Source: CAYSSJ01 sp964433675 | Lineage (GTDB): Bacteria > Cloacimonadota > Cloacimonadia > Cloacimonadales > TCS61 | Assembly: GCA_964433675.1 (NCBI GenBank) | Contig: CAYSSJ010000017.1 | Coordinates: 1 to 59,325, forward strand | Length of the DNA stretch: 59,325 nt | Direction: 5' to 3' | Part shown: one piece after another, positions 45,006 through 54,990 of the stretch | Numbering within the stretch: the first letter of the stretch is position 1 | Layout of the letters: the number at the start of each line of letters is the position of its first letter | Program-made: the position numbers and the translations under genes | Notes under the pieces: generated by a model | Told to the model about the DNA's origin: nothing | The model's database searches: none | What the model saw: the letters and a program-made list of their open reading frames with translations, nothing else

Positions 45006-48000
45006 ATGAAAAAATTTATACTATTACTCATGATAGCATCATTTGCGATTTATTTGAATGCGGAAATCGTACCGTTCAATCATGAACACTCACATGAAAA
45101 TATTATCGTAGTATGTTTCAGCCAAGATTTTGTGGGCAATAGAGACGGTTTTATCGACTATGAGATCAATGATGGTGTAGTACAAACCGGTCGCGCACCA
45201 TTCGATGCTCTGGCAGCTCAATATCGCTTCACAGATCTTCAGCAAACTGTCGAGACTGTTAGAGACAAAGATTGGAACTACAAAGGTCAATATCCGCTAA
45301 ATGTCTATCGTGTCATTTTAGAAGATAACGAAGTGATTGAGGAAGCCTTAAGAGCTTTGTCCAATCAACCGTACATCCTATTTGCCGAATATGATCCTAT
45401 CCTAAGATTAGATTATATTCCAAATGACCCTCAATTCAACTTGCAGTGGCATCACCCTGTCACCCAGACTCCGGAGACCTGGGATTGGACTTTTGGAAGT
45501 GAAGAAATTATCGTAGGTATTATAGACTCCGGTGTAAAATGGAATCATCCTGACCTTCAAGATAACATCTATGTTTGTGAAGCGGAGCTTAATTCAACTA
45601 CACATGGTGGACCCGGCATGACGATAGATTGGGAAAACGGCATTGTTTCCGGTGGTAATGACCTTGACGATAGCGGTAGCGGTAAACCAGATGATGTAAT
45701 TGGTTGGAATTTTTATAGTACCCAATCCAACCAATCTTTTCAGCCGTTCCCGGACAATGACCATGGTACGCATGTTGCCGGTTGTGCCGGTGCTGTAGGA
45801 GATAATGGTATCGGCGTGGCTGGAGCTGCACTCAGCGTTAAGCTGCTCGGTACGCGTCATGCTCCAACTAATTTTAACACAGGTACAATCCAAAATGGAT
45901 ACAACGCAATTTATTACACAGCAGATGCTGGAGCTGATTTTATAAATTGCTCATGGGGAGGCTCAGGTGGCGCTAATCAAGCTAACCTGGCTGTAAATTA
46001 TGCTACCGATCAAGGTGCTTTGGTCATCTCTTCTTCTGGCAACGACAATTCGAATAACGATATATCTCCTCGTTATCCATCAGATGCTCAAAATGCGATG
46101 TGTATTGCAGCAACCGATCAAAATGATGAAAAAGCCAATTTTTCAAATTATGGCAATGTAGTCGATGTGAGTTCACCGGGTGTAAACATTATCTCTACGA
46201 TCATTGCCGGAAATGGTTATGCCGGTTATAATGGCACTTCTATGGCATCTCCGGTTGTAGCAGGTATCGCTGCGTTGATCAAATCGATGCATCCAGATTT
46301 GGGACCGCTTGAGATCCGAGATCGTATCGTATTAACCGCCGACGACATAGATGATCTGAATCCCGGCTATGAAGGGTTATTGGGAAGTGGAAGGATAAAC
46401 GCTTTCACAGCAACCATGTATGATCTGATCCCCAATCTCTCTATCGAAGAGATGCAGATTGAAGAGTATGAAGGTGACGGAGACGGCATACCGAATCCCG
46501 GTGAAGTTATCAGTGTTTCGCTGAAACTTCACAATGCTCTGGGCGAAAATGTGCTCTGGCTTAATGCAGAGCAGGTAACTGCCACGCTTAGCTGCGATGT
46601 GCCCGGCGTGGAGATTATCCAAGATCAGGTTACTTTCCCGAATATTTCCGGCGGTTTCGAATACTGGAACGACAGTGATCCATTCCTGTTCCAAACCGAT
46701 CCCGGTCTCTCAGGTTTTCACAAGATTCCATTTACAATCACTCTTTATGCCAACCCGGATAATCAATTGCCTTATGAGTTGGCACACGAAGTAGATATCC
46801 CACTTTCTCTCATCCATGCCGGTTGGCCCATAGATCTGGGTGGTGCCAGCATGTCATCTGCACTCATCACCGATATCACTGCTGATGGATATCGCGAAGT
46901 TATCTTCGGCGATCATACCGGAAAAGTTCATGCTCTGCATGCCAATGGCAGCTATCTCTCCGGTTTCCCGGTTCAATTCACCGGCAATATCAGTGCCTCT
47001 ATCGCTGCTGCTGATCTCACCGGTGACGGAAAGCGAGAGTTGGTAGTCGGTAGCGAAGCTGGCGAACTGCATGTACTCGCTCATGACGCTTCTCTAATCT
47101 TTACTCATGATGTAGAAGGAATGATAAGAGCTAACCCGATGATAGATGATATCAACGGTAACGGTGAGCACGAGATCATTGTAGTCACAAGTACGGGACA
47201 GTTAACTGCTCTGAGCTCCACCGGCAATGTTTTAAGTAACTATCCTGTCACTTTAGATGCTGGCGTTTGGTCTTCTCCCGCTCTTGCAGATCTGAACAAT
47301 GATGGCTCTCCGGAGATCATATTATCCACCACAGGTGGTGAAGTTATCGCTCTGAACGCTGAAACTGCTACTTCTATAGCAGGTTGGCCCGTGGATATCG
47401 GTGGTGGTAGCTGGAACGGACCGATCGTAGTCGATGCTACGGGTAACGGTCAGCAAGACGTTGTCATCGGCACTTTGAACGGTAATGTGTTCATCATCAA
47501 AAACGACGGCTCTATTCATCTGCAACATAACATCGCAGGGCAGATCCGAGCCGGTATAGTGGCTGCCGATCTGAACAATGACGGTTCGATAGAGCTTGTG
47601 GTGATGAAACAAAGTGGTGAGCTTCATGTTATAGATACCGATGGCAATAACATCGGTAATTTCCCACTGGCTTTCGATGCTCAGATAGAATCTACTCCCA
47701 TCTTAGCTGATATGAGCCGCAATGGCACATACGACATTATATTCGGAGACAATACAGGTTATCTACATTCTATCGATCTCGAAGGTAATCAGACTCCGAA
47801 CTTCCCCATCTATCTCGGCAGCGCTATCAAGGCAAGTCCGGCTATCGAATATACCGGCTATGACAACGATGTGGAAATCGCTGTGGCAAACACCAATGCT
47901 TATATTCTCATTGATTATAAAAATAGTATCAGCGGGATCAAATGGCATTTCTTCAAGAAGAATACACGCCGAACAGGTAATGCAGCCGATGCTTCCACAT

Positions 48001-48305
48001 CAGCCGATCCTGGTGTAGTGCCGGATATGATCACCCAACTCAATAGCAACTATCCGAATCCGTTCAATCCAACTACGACAATCTCGTTCAACCTGGCTAA
48101 AGATACCGATGTAACTCTGCAAGTCTATAACATCAAAGGTCAGCTTGTGAACACTTTGATAAACGAGACTTATACTGCCGGTGAACATTCTGTGGTATGG
48201 AACGGGAAAGATAAGCGAGGCAGCACTGTGTCGAGCGGTGTTTATCTCTATAAACTAAAAACCACAGATCATACCGATGTAAAACGGATGATGCTGATAA
48301 AATAG
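45006..48305 (+). CDS. Secreted subtilase (S8) with FG-GAP repeats and type IX-like tail, copy 2
   Basis: This 1099-residue paralogue has a signal peptide (residues 1-19), Asp in GIIDSGVKW (about 174), His in DNDHGTHVAG (about 253) and Ser in GYNGTSMASP (about 412), so all catalytic residues are intact. The N-terminal 441 residues have many substitutions against copy 1, while residues 442-1099 are identical. It is preceded by a terminator and its own promoter, so the two can be expressed independently. The catalytic domain differences could give different specificities or propeptides, with a common FG-GAP display and sorting part. Confidence 0.97.
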   Translation: MKKFILLLMIASFAIYLNAEIVPFNHEHSHENIIVVCFSQDFVGNRDGFIDYEINDGVVQTGRAPFDALAAQYRFTDLQQTVETVRDKDWNYKGQYPLNVYRVILEDNEVIEEALRALSNQPYILFAEYDPILRLDYIPNDPQFNLQWHHPVTQTPETWDWTFGSEEIIVGIIDSGVKWNHPDLQDNIYVCEAELNSTTHGGPGMTIDWENGIVSGGNDLDDSGSGKPDDVIGWNFYSTQSNQSFQPFPDNDHGTHVAGCAGAVGDNGIGVAGAALSVKLLGTRHAPTNFNTGTIQNGYNAIYYTADAGADFINCSWGGSGGANQANLAVNYATDQGALVISSSGNDNSNNDISPRYPSDAQNAMCIAATDQNDEKANFSNYGNVVDVSSPGVNIISTIIAGNGYAGYNGTSMASPVVAGIAALIKSMHPDLGPLEIRDRIVLTADDIDDLNPGYEGLLGSGRINAFTATMYDLIPNLSIEEMQIEEYEGDGDGIPNPGEVISVSLKLHNALGENVLWLNAEQVTATLSCDVPGVEIIQDQVTFPNISGGFEYWNDSDPFLFQTDPGLSGFHKIPFTITLYANPDNQLPYELAHEVDIPLSLIHAGWPIDLGGASMSSALITDITADGYREVIFGDHTGKVHALHANGSYLSGFPVQFTGNISASIAAADLTGDGKRELVVGSEAGELHVLAHDASLIFTHDVEGMIRANPMIDDINGNGEHEIIVVTSTGQLTALSSTGNVLSNYPVTLDAGVWSSPALADLNNDGSPEIILSTTGGEVIALNAETATSIAGWPVDIGGGSWNGPIVVDATGNGQQDVVIGTLNGNVFIIKNDGSIHLQHNIAGQIRAGIVAADLNNDGSIELVVMKQSGELHVIDTDGNNIGNFPLAFDAQIESTPILADMSRNGTYDIIFGDNTGYLHSIDLEGNQTPNFPIYLGSAIKASPAIEYTGYDNDVEIAVANTNAYILIDYKNSISGIKWHFFKKNTRRTGNAADASTSADPGVVPDMITQLNSNYPNPFNPTTTISFNLAKDTDVTLQVYNIKGQLVNTLINETYTAGEHSVVWNGKDKRGSTVSSGVYLYKLKTTDHTDVKRMMLIK
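46330..48304 (+). repeat. 1975-bp direct repeat, second copy (3' part of subtilase gene 2)
   Basis: Second copy of the repeat at 42777-44751. No mismatch was seen in the stretches compared, and identical antisense reading frames in both copies support nucleotide identity. Confidence 0.93.
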
Positions 48306-48322
48306 ACCTTAAATAGCCAAGA

Positions 48323-48357
48323 AAGCTCTCCATCATCTCAGGTGGAGAGCTTCTTGT
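48323..48357 (+). terminator. Terminator after subtilase copy 2
   Basis: Stem AAGCTCTCCA / TGGAGAGCTT (48323-48332 and 48343-48352) with a 10-base loop, then CTTGTTT. It is unrelated in sequence to the terminator of copy 1. Confidence 0.85.
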
Positions 48358-48553
48358 TTGGATACAATATTCATACGAGTATTTACTTTCGTCTTAGCTC
48401 CTAAAAGTCTTCTTGCCAGCATTTTACATGGCTGATATAAGAAACTGAAATGCCTGTTTCCCTAGTCTCGCATCAAAAAAATGATATAAATACTTGACAC
48501 AGAGAGCTGCTTTCTTGTGTTTATTCTTGTTAATTATGATAAAGGATAGAAAA

Positions 48554-49249
48554 GTGAATATAAGAGAGTCGATCGAAAATGTACATGAGCGTATAGCTCA
48601 AGCTGCTAAAGATGCCGGGAAAAAACCGGAAGATATTACGCTGATCGCTATCACTAAAACTCATCCGGTTACTATAATCGAAGAAGCATTAACCTGCGGC
48701 ATAGAACATATCGGCGAGAGTAAAGTGCAGGAAGCGGAACAAAAAATCCCTCAGATAGAAAAATCTTATAAGACATTTCATTTTGTTGGACACCTTCAAT
48801 CGAATAAGATAAAAAAATTGCTGCCGTTGAATCCAAGTTTGATCCATTCGATAGACAAATACTCTACTGCCCGAAAACTAAATGATTATCTAAAGAAAAA
48901 AGATGCTCGCCAAGATATCTTGGTCCAAATAAACAGTTCGGGCGAATCGAGCAAATATGGGATTACACCGGCAGAGACATTGGAATTTGTTCAGAAAGTA
49001 TCTAATCTGAATCAAATTAGAATATTAGGTTTGATGACAATGGCACCGTTTACGGACGATGAAGAAAAAGTAAGAGCAAGTTTCAGACTTACATACAAAT
49101 TATTTAACCAACTCGCTAGCGAAGATATACCGAATGTTGAAATGCGTTATCTTTCTATGGGAATGACAAATGATTTCGAGATAGCCATACAAGAAGGAGC
49201 TAATATGGTAAGGATCGGTAGCGCAATCTTTGGTAAAAGACAACGATAG
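48554..49249 (+). CDS. yggS: YggS-family pyridoxal-phosphate homeostasis protein
   Basis: This 231-residue protein binds PLP at Lys35 (LIAITKTHP) and has IGESKVQEAEQKI, HFVGHLQSNKIKKLL and the C-terminal SMGMTNDFEIAIQEGANMVRIGSAIFG. I chose GTG 48554 as start because AAAGGA lies about nine bases upstream and the length then matches the family. An upstream ATG at 48536 lacks a ribosome site, and an earlier reading adds a hydrophobic leader unlike YggS. A TTGACA box at 48494-48499 could be the promoter. It starts the nine-gene plus-strand run. Confidence 0.93.
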   Translation: MNIRESIENVHERIAQAAKDAGKKPEDITLIAITKTHPVTIIEEALTCGIEHIGESKVQEAEQKIPQIEKSYKTFHFVGHLQSNKIKKLLPLNPSLIHSIDKYSTARKLNDYLKKKDARQDILVQINSSGESSKYGITPAETLEFVQKVSNLNQIRILGLMTMAPFTDDEEKVRASFRLTYKLFNQLASEDIPNVEMRYLSMGMTNDFEIAIQEGANMVRIGSAIFGKRQR

Positions 49250-49258
49250 GAGACGAAT

Positions 49259-49855
49259 ATGATTGATACAATCGTTTTTATCGGACTACTTTTGATCTCA
49301 TACTTTTTGGGATGTTTCTCCACTTCACGACTAATAGCCAAATATTTCAAAAGTTTGAATATCTACAAAGTAGGTACCGGTCATCCGGACACACAGAATA
49401 TATACTATAATGTAGATAAAGCTCTGGGCATTTTTGCGGGTTTGATCGATTTTGGTAAGATGGTACTATATCTGGCAGTCATCGATCTGATCCTGCGCTA
49501 CCTATTCCCGGATATCGCTACTCAGAATCATCTCTTGATCTTGGGATTTGTGATGATAATCGGACATTGCCTGCCGGTAACACACCATTTCAAAGGTGGA
49601 AGAGGCATCTTTACCTACATCGGTTTTATATTCTATTTTGCACCGTGGCCTATGGTCATCGTAGCACTATTGGGACTGCTGATCATAATATTTTTCAAAC
49701 AGATCCGCTTTGCTCAATATTGCATAGTTCTATTGCCACCTTTTGTTAATTTTTTCTTCACCGATAGTATAGATTTTATCGCCAAATTGTTTCTTGCTGC
49801 CTTATTGATGGGTATTATAAATTTCGTCGTCTCAAAAAAAATGGGGGAAATATGA
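49259..49855 (+). CDS. PlsY-like glycerol-3-phosphate acyltransferase
   Basis: This 198-residue protein has five or six membrane segments. PlsY-type motifs are visible in diverged form: SYFLGCFSTSRLIAKYF (usually GSIPTAYLIG), VGTGHPDTQNIYYN (usually GSGNPGATN) and GHCLPVTHHFKGGRGIFTYIG (usually GHxFPxxxxFKGGKG). PlsY makes lysophosphatidic acid from acyl-phosphate and glycerol-3-phosphate. The altered first and second motifs mean the acceptor may differ. It overlaps the next gene by four bases (ATGA). Confidence 0.8.
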   Translation: MIDTIVFIGLLLISYFLGCFSTSRLIAKYFKSLNIYKVGTGHPDTQNIYYNVDKALGIFAGLIDFGKMVLYLAVIDLILRYLFPDIATQNHLLILGFVMIIGHCLPVTHHFKGGRGIFTYIGFIFYFAPWPMVIVALLGLLIIIFFKQIRFAQYCIVLLPPFVNFFFTDSIDFIAKLFLAALLMGIINFVVSKKMGEI

Positions 49856-50976
49856 TCAGGATAGTTCCGGTAAAGTCAAAAAAAGATTTGATGAAATTCA
49901 TCAAATTACCTTTTGCATTGTATAAAAATGAACCGAATTGGACACCGCCGCTTATCAGCGAACAAAAGAAGTTTTTTCATCCCCAAAAAAATCCGTATTT
50001 TGAACATTCGGAAGCTCAGCTCTTCTTGGCATACAAAGGCGATGATCTAGTGGGAAGGATATCTGCTCATACGAACACACAGCACAATAAGACACATAAT
50101 GATCGGGTTGGTTTTTTTGGTTTCTTTGAATCCATAAATGATCAAGATGTGGCAAATTCGCTCTTGGATGCTGCCATAGCTTGGTTAACCGCCAAAAAAT
50201 GTGATGCCATAAGGGGACCGATGAATTTCTCGGTCAATCATGAATGTGCTCTGCTGGTAGATGGATTTGAATCTCCATCCTGTATTATGCTGCCTTATAA
50301 CTTTCGATATTATAAAGATCTTTTGGAAAATGCCGGATTGAAAAAAGTGATGGATATGTACTCTTACTATACCAAAGTAGTACCTCCGCCCGCGAGGGTC
50401 TCCCGTTTGGCAGAAAAAATCCAGAAGCGATATAATATTACATTGCGGGAATTATCCAAAAATAAAAAAGATATGAAAAAAGATCTGGAAACTATCTTCA
50501 CAGTCTATACCAAGGCATGGGAAAACAATTGGGGTTTTGTACCGATGACGAAAAAAGAATTCGATCATACTGTCAAAGAATTGATGCCGTTAGCAGTTCC
50601 CGAATTCATTTATATCGCCGAAATCGAGGGGAAACCGGCAGGGATATCTATCACTTTGCCAGATTATCATTTTGTTCTTCGCAAAATGAATGGAAGGATT
50701 TTCCCATTTGGTTTATTCAAAGCACTTTATTACAAAAACAAGATCTCGATGCTTCGTGTGCCGATCATGGGAGTTGTCGATAAATACAAAAGCAAGGGTG
50801 TTGATGTGTTGTTTTATCATCGCTCATTCGAAACTGCTATGCGCTATCATGACAAATACTACGCTGCCGAATTTTCTTGGGTATTGGAAAATAATGTTGC
50901 TATGAATAGAATAGCCGAGACTATCGGCGGCAGAATATATAAAACATTTCGAATATACGAAAAAAGTATTGCCTGA
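49852..50976 (+). CDS. GNAT-like acyltransferase family protein (YghO-like)
   Basis: This 374-residue protein is of a widespread family recognisable by FIKLPFALYKNEPNWTPPL near residue 18, NPYFEHSEAQLFLA, VGFFGFFE (about 86) and GPMNFSVNHECALLVDGF (about 122). A C-terminal GNAT-like fold includes FIYIAEIEGKPAGISITLPD. Members are annotated as N-acetyltransferase-like, with unproven substrate. It lies between a PlsY-like acyltransferase and a PAP2 protein, so an acyl-transfer step in membrane lipid synthesis is a reasonable inference. Overlap with the PlsY-like gene implies translational coupling. Confidence 0.7.
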   Translation: MIRIVPVKSKKDLMKFIKLPFALYKNEPNWTPPLISEQKKFFHPQKNPYFEHSEAQLFLAYKGDDLVGRISAHTNTQHNKTHNDRVGFFGFFESINDQDVANSLLDAAIAWLTAKKCDAIRGPMNFSVNHECALLVDGFESPSCIMLPYNFRYYKDLLENAGLKKVMDMYSYYTKVVPPPARVSRLAEKIQKRYNITLRELSKNKKDMKKDLETIFTVYTKAWENNWGFVPMTKKEFDHTVKELMPLAVPEFIYIAEIEGKPAGISITLPDYHFVLRKMNGRIFPFGLFKALYYKNKISMLRVPIMGVVDKYKSKGVDVLFYHRSFETAMRYHDKYYAAEFSWVLENNVAMNRIAETIGGRIYKTFRIYEKSIA

Positions 50977-50990
50977 AAGGTTATAGAGAG

Positions 50991-51866
50991 ATGAAAAAAA
51001 TAATCCCGGTAGATATCATCACGCTCATTTTCCTTTGCTTCAATCTGCTCTTTATCATAATCGGATGGGAGCGGATAGATGATCCGATATTGCATTTCTC
51101 CATCTATTTTAGCATAATCGTAATTGCTTTAGTCCTGATAAAAAATGCACCTTTGAAAGGTGGATCCAAATTTGTGAATTTCATCAGAAATTGGTATCCG
51201 CTGTTTTTCTTCCCCTATTTCTTTACTGCCATTTCAGCATTGAATCGGGTTGTGTTCACAGATTATATCGATCATTTTTTCCAAAACATAGACAAAATCA
51301 TCTTTGGATACCAACCTGCTTTGGAATGGGCATATATGTTCGATAGCTATATTCTCAGCGAGCTATTCCACTTCGCCTATTTTGCCTATTATCCGATGAT
51401 CTATGGCTTTGCCATCTATTTATTCATCAAGAATCGCAACCAATTTATGCATTATCTTTTTGTTTTATCTTTTGTTTTTTATATTTGTTATATCACCTTC
51501 AATTTTTTACCTGTCATCGGTGGAAGATGGTGGGAGATTATGGAAGGATATCCGTCTGTTACGACCGAATACCGCTATGGGATCTTCACACATATCATGG
51601 TTTTTATATATAGAAATACGACACATCTGGGAGGAGCATTTCCCAGCTCGCATGTGGCTATTGCTCTAGTCATCACTATAGAAGCTTTGCGCAGTGTGAA
51701 GAAGATCGGATTTGTATTTTTGCCCATCACCATTCTTTTAGCACTCGCTACTGTGTATTGTGGCTATCACTACTTTATTGATACTGTTTTCGGTGTTCTT
51801 TATGGTATAGTGTTTTACTATTTAGGAGATTATTGCTACAAAAAGTTGAAGAAAAAATATGTTTAG
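50991..51866 (+). CDS. PAP2-family membrane phosphatase/phosphotransferase
   Basis: This 291-residue protein has about six membrane segments. PAP2 motifs 2 and 3 are GGAFPSSHVA (about 214-223) and YCGYHYFIDTVFG (about 259-271). The first motif (K-x6-RP) is missing in its normal form. The layout with a long N-terminal membrane part recalls Aur1/Ipt1-like inositolphosphorylceramide synthases and related phospholipid enzymes. The substrate is unknown. The final eight bases overlap the next gene. Confidence 0.85.
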   Translation: MKKIIPVDIITLIFLCFNLLFIIIGWERIDDPILHFSIYFSIIVIALVLIKNAPLKGGSKFVNFIRNWYPLFFFPYFFTAISALNRVVFTDYIDHFFQNIDKIIFGYQPALEWAYMFDSYILSELFHFAYFAYYPMIYGFAIYLFIKNRNQFMHYLFVLSFVFYICYITFNFLPVIGGRWWEIMEGYPSVTTEYRYGIFTHIMVFIYRNTTHLGGAFPSSHVAIALVITIEALRSVKKIGFVFLPITILLALATVYCGYHYFIDTVFGVLYGIVFYYLGDYCYKKLKKKYV

Positions 51867-53796
51867 TCTAGCTTTTTTGAATTCCGGTGTATTATTTCTT
51901 GCTTCAGCTATTGTTATCCCGATCTTGATCTATCTCTTTGCTAAGAAGAAACCGAAAAGGGTAGTATTTAGCTCGATTAAGTTTATAAAAGAGAGTGTGA
52001 AGCAGCAAAAAAGGCGGATAGTATTCAAAAACATCTTACTTTTGTTACTACGCATGCTGATAATTCTCTTCACTATACTCGCACTATCCAGACCAGCTAT
52101 AAAAGCACCTTTTTTACAAGCCGGGACTACACACGGGAAAACAGCTATCGCGCTGATTATAGATAACAGCTACAGTATGGATTATCTGATAGATACCAAA
52201 ACCGAACTTGACTATGCTAAAGAGATCGCTCTCGAGATCAATCAAATGGTTACTGATGAAGATGTGGTCATTTTATACACTAGGGATGAGAGCTGGAATC
52301 AGCTATATAGCCAGCCAATCTATGGTTCTGTTTCGGAAAACACTCTTCATACTATAGATATAGCGTATCACACTCTTTCTATGGATGCAGTTTTGACACA
52401 GGCTCAAGCAGCATTGGAAGATACCCATATCCCCAATCAAGAGATATTTATCATTACAGATTTTCATCAATCTTCATTGCCCGATAAGGTCGAGCCGGAG
52501 ATTCCGACTTTTTATATACCCACCTCAGATATAGAAGAACGTATCAATCTGAGCTGTCAGAATGCACATATAAAAAGAGATTATGTAGGAGCTTCACCGG
52601 ATCAGCAAATCGCTTTTGATTTGGCTAACCATTCCAATACAGAGCAAAACGATATCTTAGTTCAATTGGTGGTAAACGAACAAACATTAGCAGAGAAGAT
52701 GATCTCTCTGCAACCTCAGCAGAAGATAAGCGAAAGCTTTTCTTTACCTCTGGAAGAAATGGGATGGTATGCCGGTTATGTAGAGGTAAAAAATGAACGT
52801 TTCCCACCTGATAATAGGAGCTACTTCAGCTTCTACTACAATCCCGAACCGAAGGTGGCAGTTTTCTCCGATCAACAAGAACCGGGGATGATATTGGAAA
52901 CTTTTTTGAATATCTACACAGACCCGGGAAACATCTCTTTTTTAGATGCGTCTCAAACAACTGTGAATGCCCTTTCTGCTTATGATCTGATTCTAATCTA
53001 TAATAAAAAGACTCTCTCCGAACAGCTCAGATTCATATTAGAACAGTTTATCACCACTGACAATTCCTGCATTATCTTTACAAACAAAGATATGGATTCT
53101 CGTTGGCAGGAGTTGATCTCTATCAAATTCAATACGGAACTATCTGACTACTATGCAGAGCCGAGGCTGCACTCGATCGCGGAAGTAAATCCTTACCATC
53201 CGGTCAGTGCACCTCTGCAGATCGCCCCTGATGTAAATATTACCGATTATTGGCAATCTTCTACTCAAGCCACATCCCTCTTATCGACCGACAATTACCC
53301 TCTGGTCGTTGAAGAAAGCCGGTCCAGTCTCATTCTATTTGATATCGAAAGCAAACGAAATCCTTTTATAGTCAATCCTGCCTTCCCTGTGATGCTCTAT
53401 AATATCTTTCAGTATAGTTCCAACACTCTGAGGCAGCGAACTCAAGCTTATGTGGGAGAAACCATACGGATCAGACCCCAAGTGATCACTCGCCCAGATG
53501 GTAATGAGATTAAATTGAGTAGCCCGAATTATACTTTTTTTACCCCCGGCATTTATCATCTGCAAGGCCACAAATTAGCAGTAAATATTCATTATGAAGA
53601 AAGTGATTATCAGCGTATATCCGAAACGGAATTTGCAAATATAGAATTATTGGAAGAAGATTGGCAGGAACATATTTTTCTGGCAAGGTATGGGGTAGAA
53701 TTATGGAAGTATTTCCTTCTTTTGGCACTGCTCGGATTACTAGTCGAGATGTTCATTATCAAAAAAGAAGAGCGGAAAACGAAATTTTTAGATTGA
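51859..53796 (+). CDS. BatA-like von Willebrand A-domain membrane protein
   Basis: This 645-residue protein begins with the BatA N-terminal membrane element (FLNSGVLFLASAIVIPILIYLFAKKKPK) and a second helix (LLLLLRMLIILFTILALSRPAI). The von Willebrand A region has the metal site DNSYSM near residue 107 (DxSxS). The middle is beta-rich, and a C-terminal helix (FLLLALLGLLVEMFII) closes the protein near 625. BatA/aerotolerance proteins are periplasm-facing scaffolds in FCB and spirochaete genomes and usually occur with MoxR and DUF58 genes, which are absent here. The start ATG overlaps the PAP2 gene. Confidence 0.8.
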   Translation: MFSLAFLNSGVLFLASAIVIPILIYLFAKKKPKRVVFSSIKFIKESVKQQKRRIVFKNILLLLLRMLIILFTILALSRPAIKAPFLQAGTTHGKTAIALIIDNSYSMDYLIDTKTELDYAKEIALEINQMVTDEDVVILYTRDESWNQLYSQPIYGSVSENTLHTIDIAYHTLSMDAVLTQAQAALEDTHIPNQEIFIITDFHQSSLPDKVEPEIPTFYIPTSDIEERINLSCQNAHIKRDYVGASPDQQIAFDLANHSNTEQNDILVQLVVNEQTLAEKMISLQPQQKISESFSLPLEEMGWYAGYVEVKNERFPPDNRSYFSFYYNPEPKVAVFSDQQEPGMILETFLNIYTDPGNISFLDASQTTVNALSAYDLILIYNKKTLSEQLRFILEQFITTDNSCIIFTNKDMDSRWQELISIKFNTELSDYYAEPRLHSIAEVNPYHPVSAPLQIAPDVNITDYWQSSTQATSLLSTDNYPLVVEESRSSLILFDIESKRNPFIVNPAFPVMLYNIFQYSSNTLRQRTQAYVGETIRIRPQVITRPDGNEIKLSSPNYTFFTPGIYHLQGHKLAVNIHYEESDYQRISETEFANIELLEEDWQEHIFLARYGVELWKYFLLLALLGLLVEMFIIKKEERKTKFLD

Positions 53797-53859
53797 CAAA
53801 AACAATGATCTCTATCTTCTTTCCAAATAAGAAAAAATCAGAATAGATCGAGGTTGTAG

Positions 53860-54990
53860 ATGGCAAAGGTGCGAATCAAAAATGTGAACAAAGTTTTCGA
53901 TAATACCGTTCATGCAGTCAAAGATGCCAGTTTCGTTGCTGAAGACAAAGAATTCGTTGTTTTAGTAGGACCTTCTGGTTGTGGGAAAACCACCATGCTC
54001 AGGATGATCGCCGGTCTGGAAGATATTACCTCGGGAGAGATCATCATAGCTGATAAGATAGTAAACAATATCCTCCCCAAAAACAGAGATATAGCCATGG
54101 TATTCCAAAACTACGCACTCTATCCGCACATGAGTGTATATGATAATATGGCTTTTGCGCTCAAGCTACGCCGTATTGACAAAAGTGAGATAGCAGCTAC
54201 GGTACAAGATGCAGCCGATCTTCTGGAGATCAGACATTTATTGGATAGAAAGCCGAAACAGCTTTCCGGTGGTCAGCGTCAAAGAGTTGCGCTCGGGCGA
54301 GCGATAGTAAGACATCCCAAAGTATTCCTCTTCGACGAGCCACTATCTAACCTCGATGCCAAACTTCGTGTTCAGATGCGGGCAGAGATCATCAAACTAC
54401 ACAAGAAACTTCAATCTACCATGATATATGTAACCCACGACCAAGTGGAAGCTATGACAATGGGCGACAAGATCATCATCATGAAAGATGGCGAGATCCA
54501 GCAGATCGCTCCTCCTCTGGAAGTTTATAACAAGCCGGAAAACTTATTCGTAGCTGGTTTTATCGGAAGTCCGGCGATCAACACTTTCAGAGGTAAGATT
54601 AGCCAACAGGATAACCAGCTTCATTTTGATGAAGGCTCTTTTAAGGTCGCTATCCCTGAGAATCGTTCCGATATCCTAAAAAACTATGTAAACAAAGAGA
54701 TCATCGCAGGCATTCGTCCGGAAGATATTTATGATAGCCGTTTTGATTCTATGGCTGAAACACCACAAAAAATCGAAGCTATATGCGAGCTTGTCGAACC
54801 ACTCGGCAACGAATTTATCGTTCTTTTCAAAACCAAAAAATCAAAGATCACAGCTCGGTTTGATCCCAAAAAACTACCCACCGTCGATGCAAAGATGTCT
54901 CTAACATTTGATATGAGCAAAGTACATTTCTTCGATATCGAGACAGAAAAGTGCCTCTATGGTGAAGAAAAACAAGGAGAATTACAATGA
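53860..54990 (+). CDS. ABC transporter ATP-binding protein, MsmK/UgpC/MalK type
   Basis: This 376-residue protein has Walker A GPSGCGKTT (37-45), the signature LSGGQRQRVALGRA (from residue 135), Walker B VFLFDEPLSNLDAK and a switch His in YVTHDQVEAMTMGD. The C-terminal third is a TOBE-type regulatory domain (RPEDIYDSR). This architecture is that of ATPases for sugar or glycerol-3-phosphate importers. No permease or binding-protein gene is adjacent, so it may serve several importers located elsewhere. It is 63 bases after the BatA-like gene and overlaps the LapA-like gene by four bases. Confidence 0.93.
   Translation: MAKVRIKNVNKVFDNTVHAVKDASFVAEDKEFVVLVGPSGCGKTTMLRMIAGLEDITSGEIIIADKIVNNILPKNRDIAMVFQNYALYPHMSVYDNMAFALKLRRIDKSEIAATVQDAADLLEIRHLLDRKPKQLSGGQRQRVALGRAIVRHPKVFLFDEPLSNLDAKLRVQMRAEIIKLHKKLQSTMIYVTHDQVEAMTMGDKIIIMKDGEIQQIAPPLEVYNKPENLFVAGFIGSPAINTFRGKISQQDNQLHFDEGSFKVAIPENRSDILKNYVNKEIIAGIRPEDIYDSRFDSMAETPQKIEAICELVEPLGNEFIVLFKTKKSKITARFDPKKLPTVDAKMSLTFDMSKVHFFDIETEKCLYGEEKQGELQ

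Noticed and set aside
41456..48305. Insertion sequence or composite transposon explaining the 1975-bp repeat
   Set aside because: Both repeat copies are in-frame coding parts of subtilases, with no terminal inverted repeats, target duplications or transposase.
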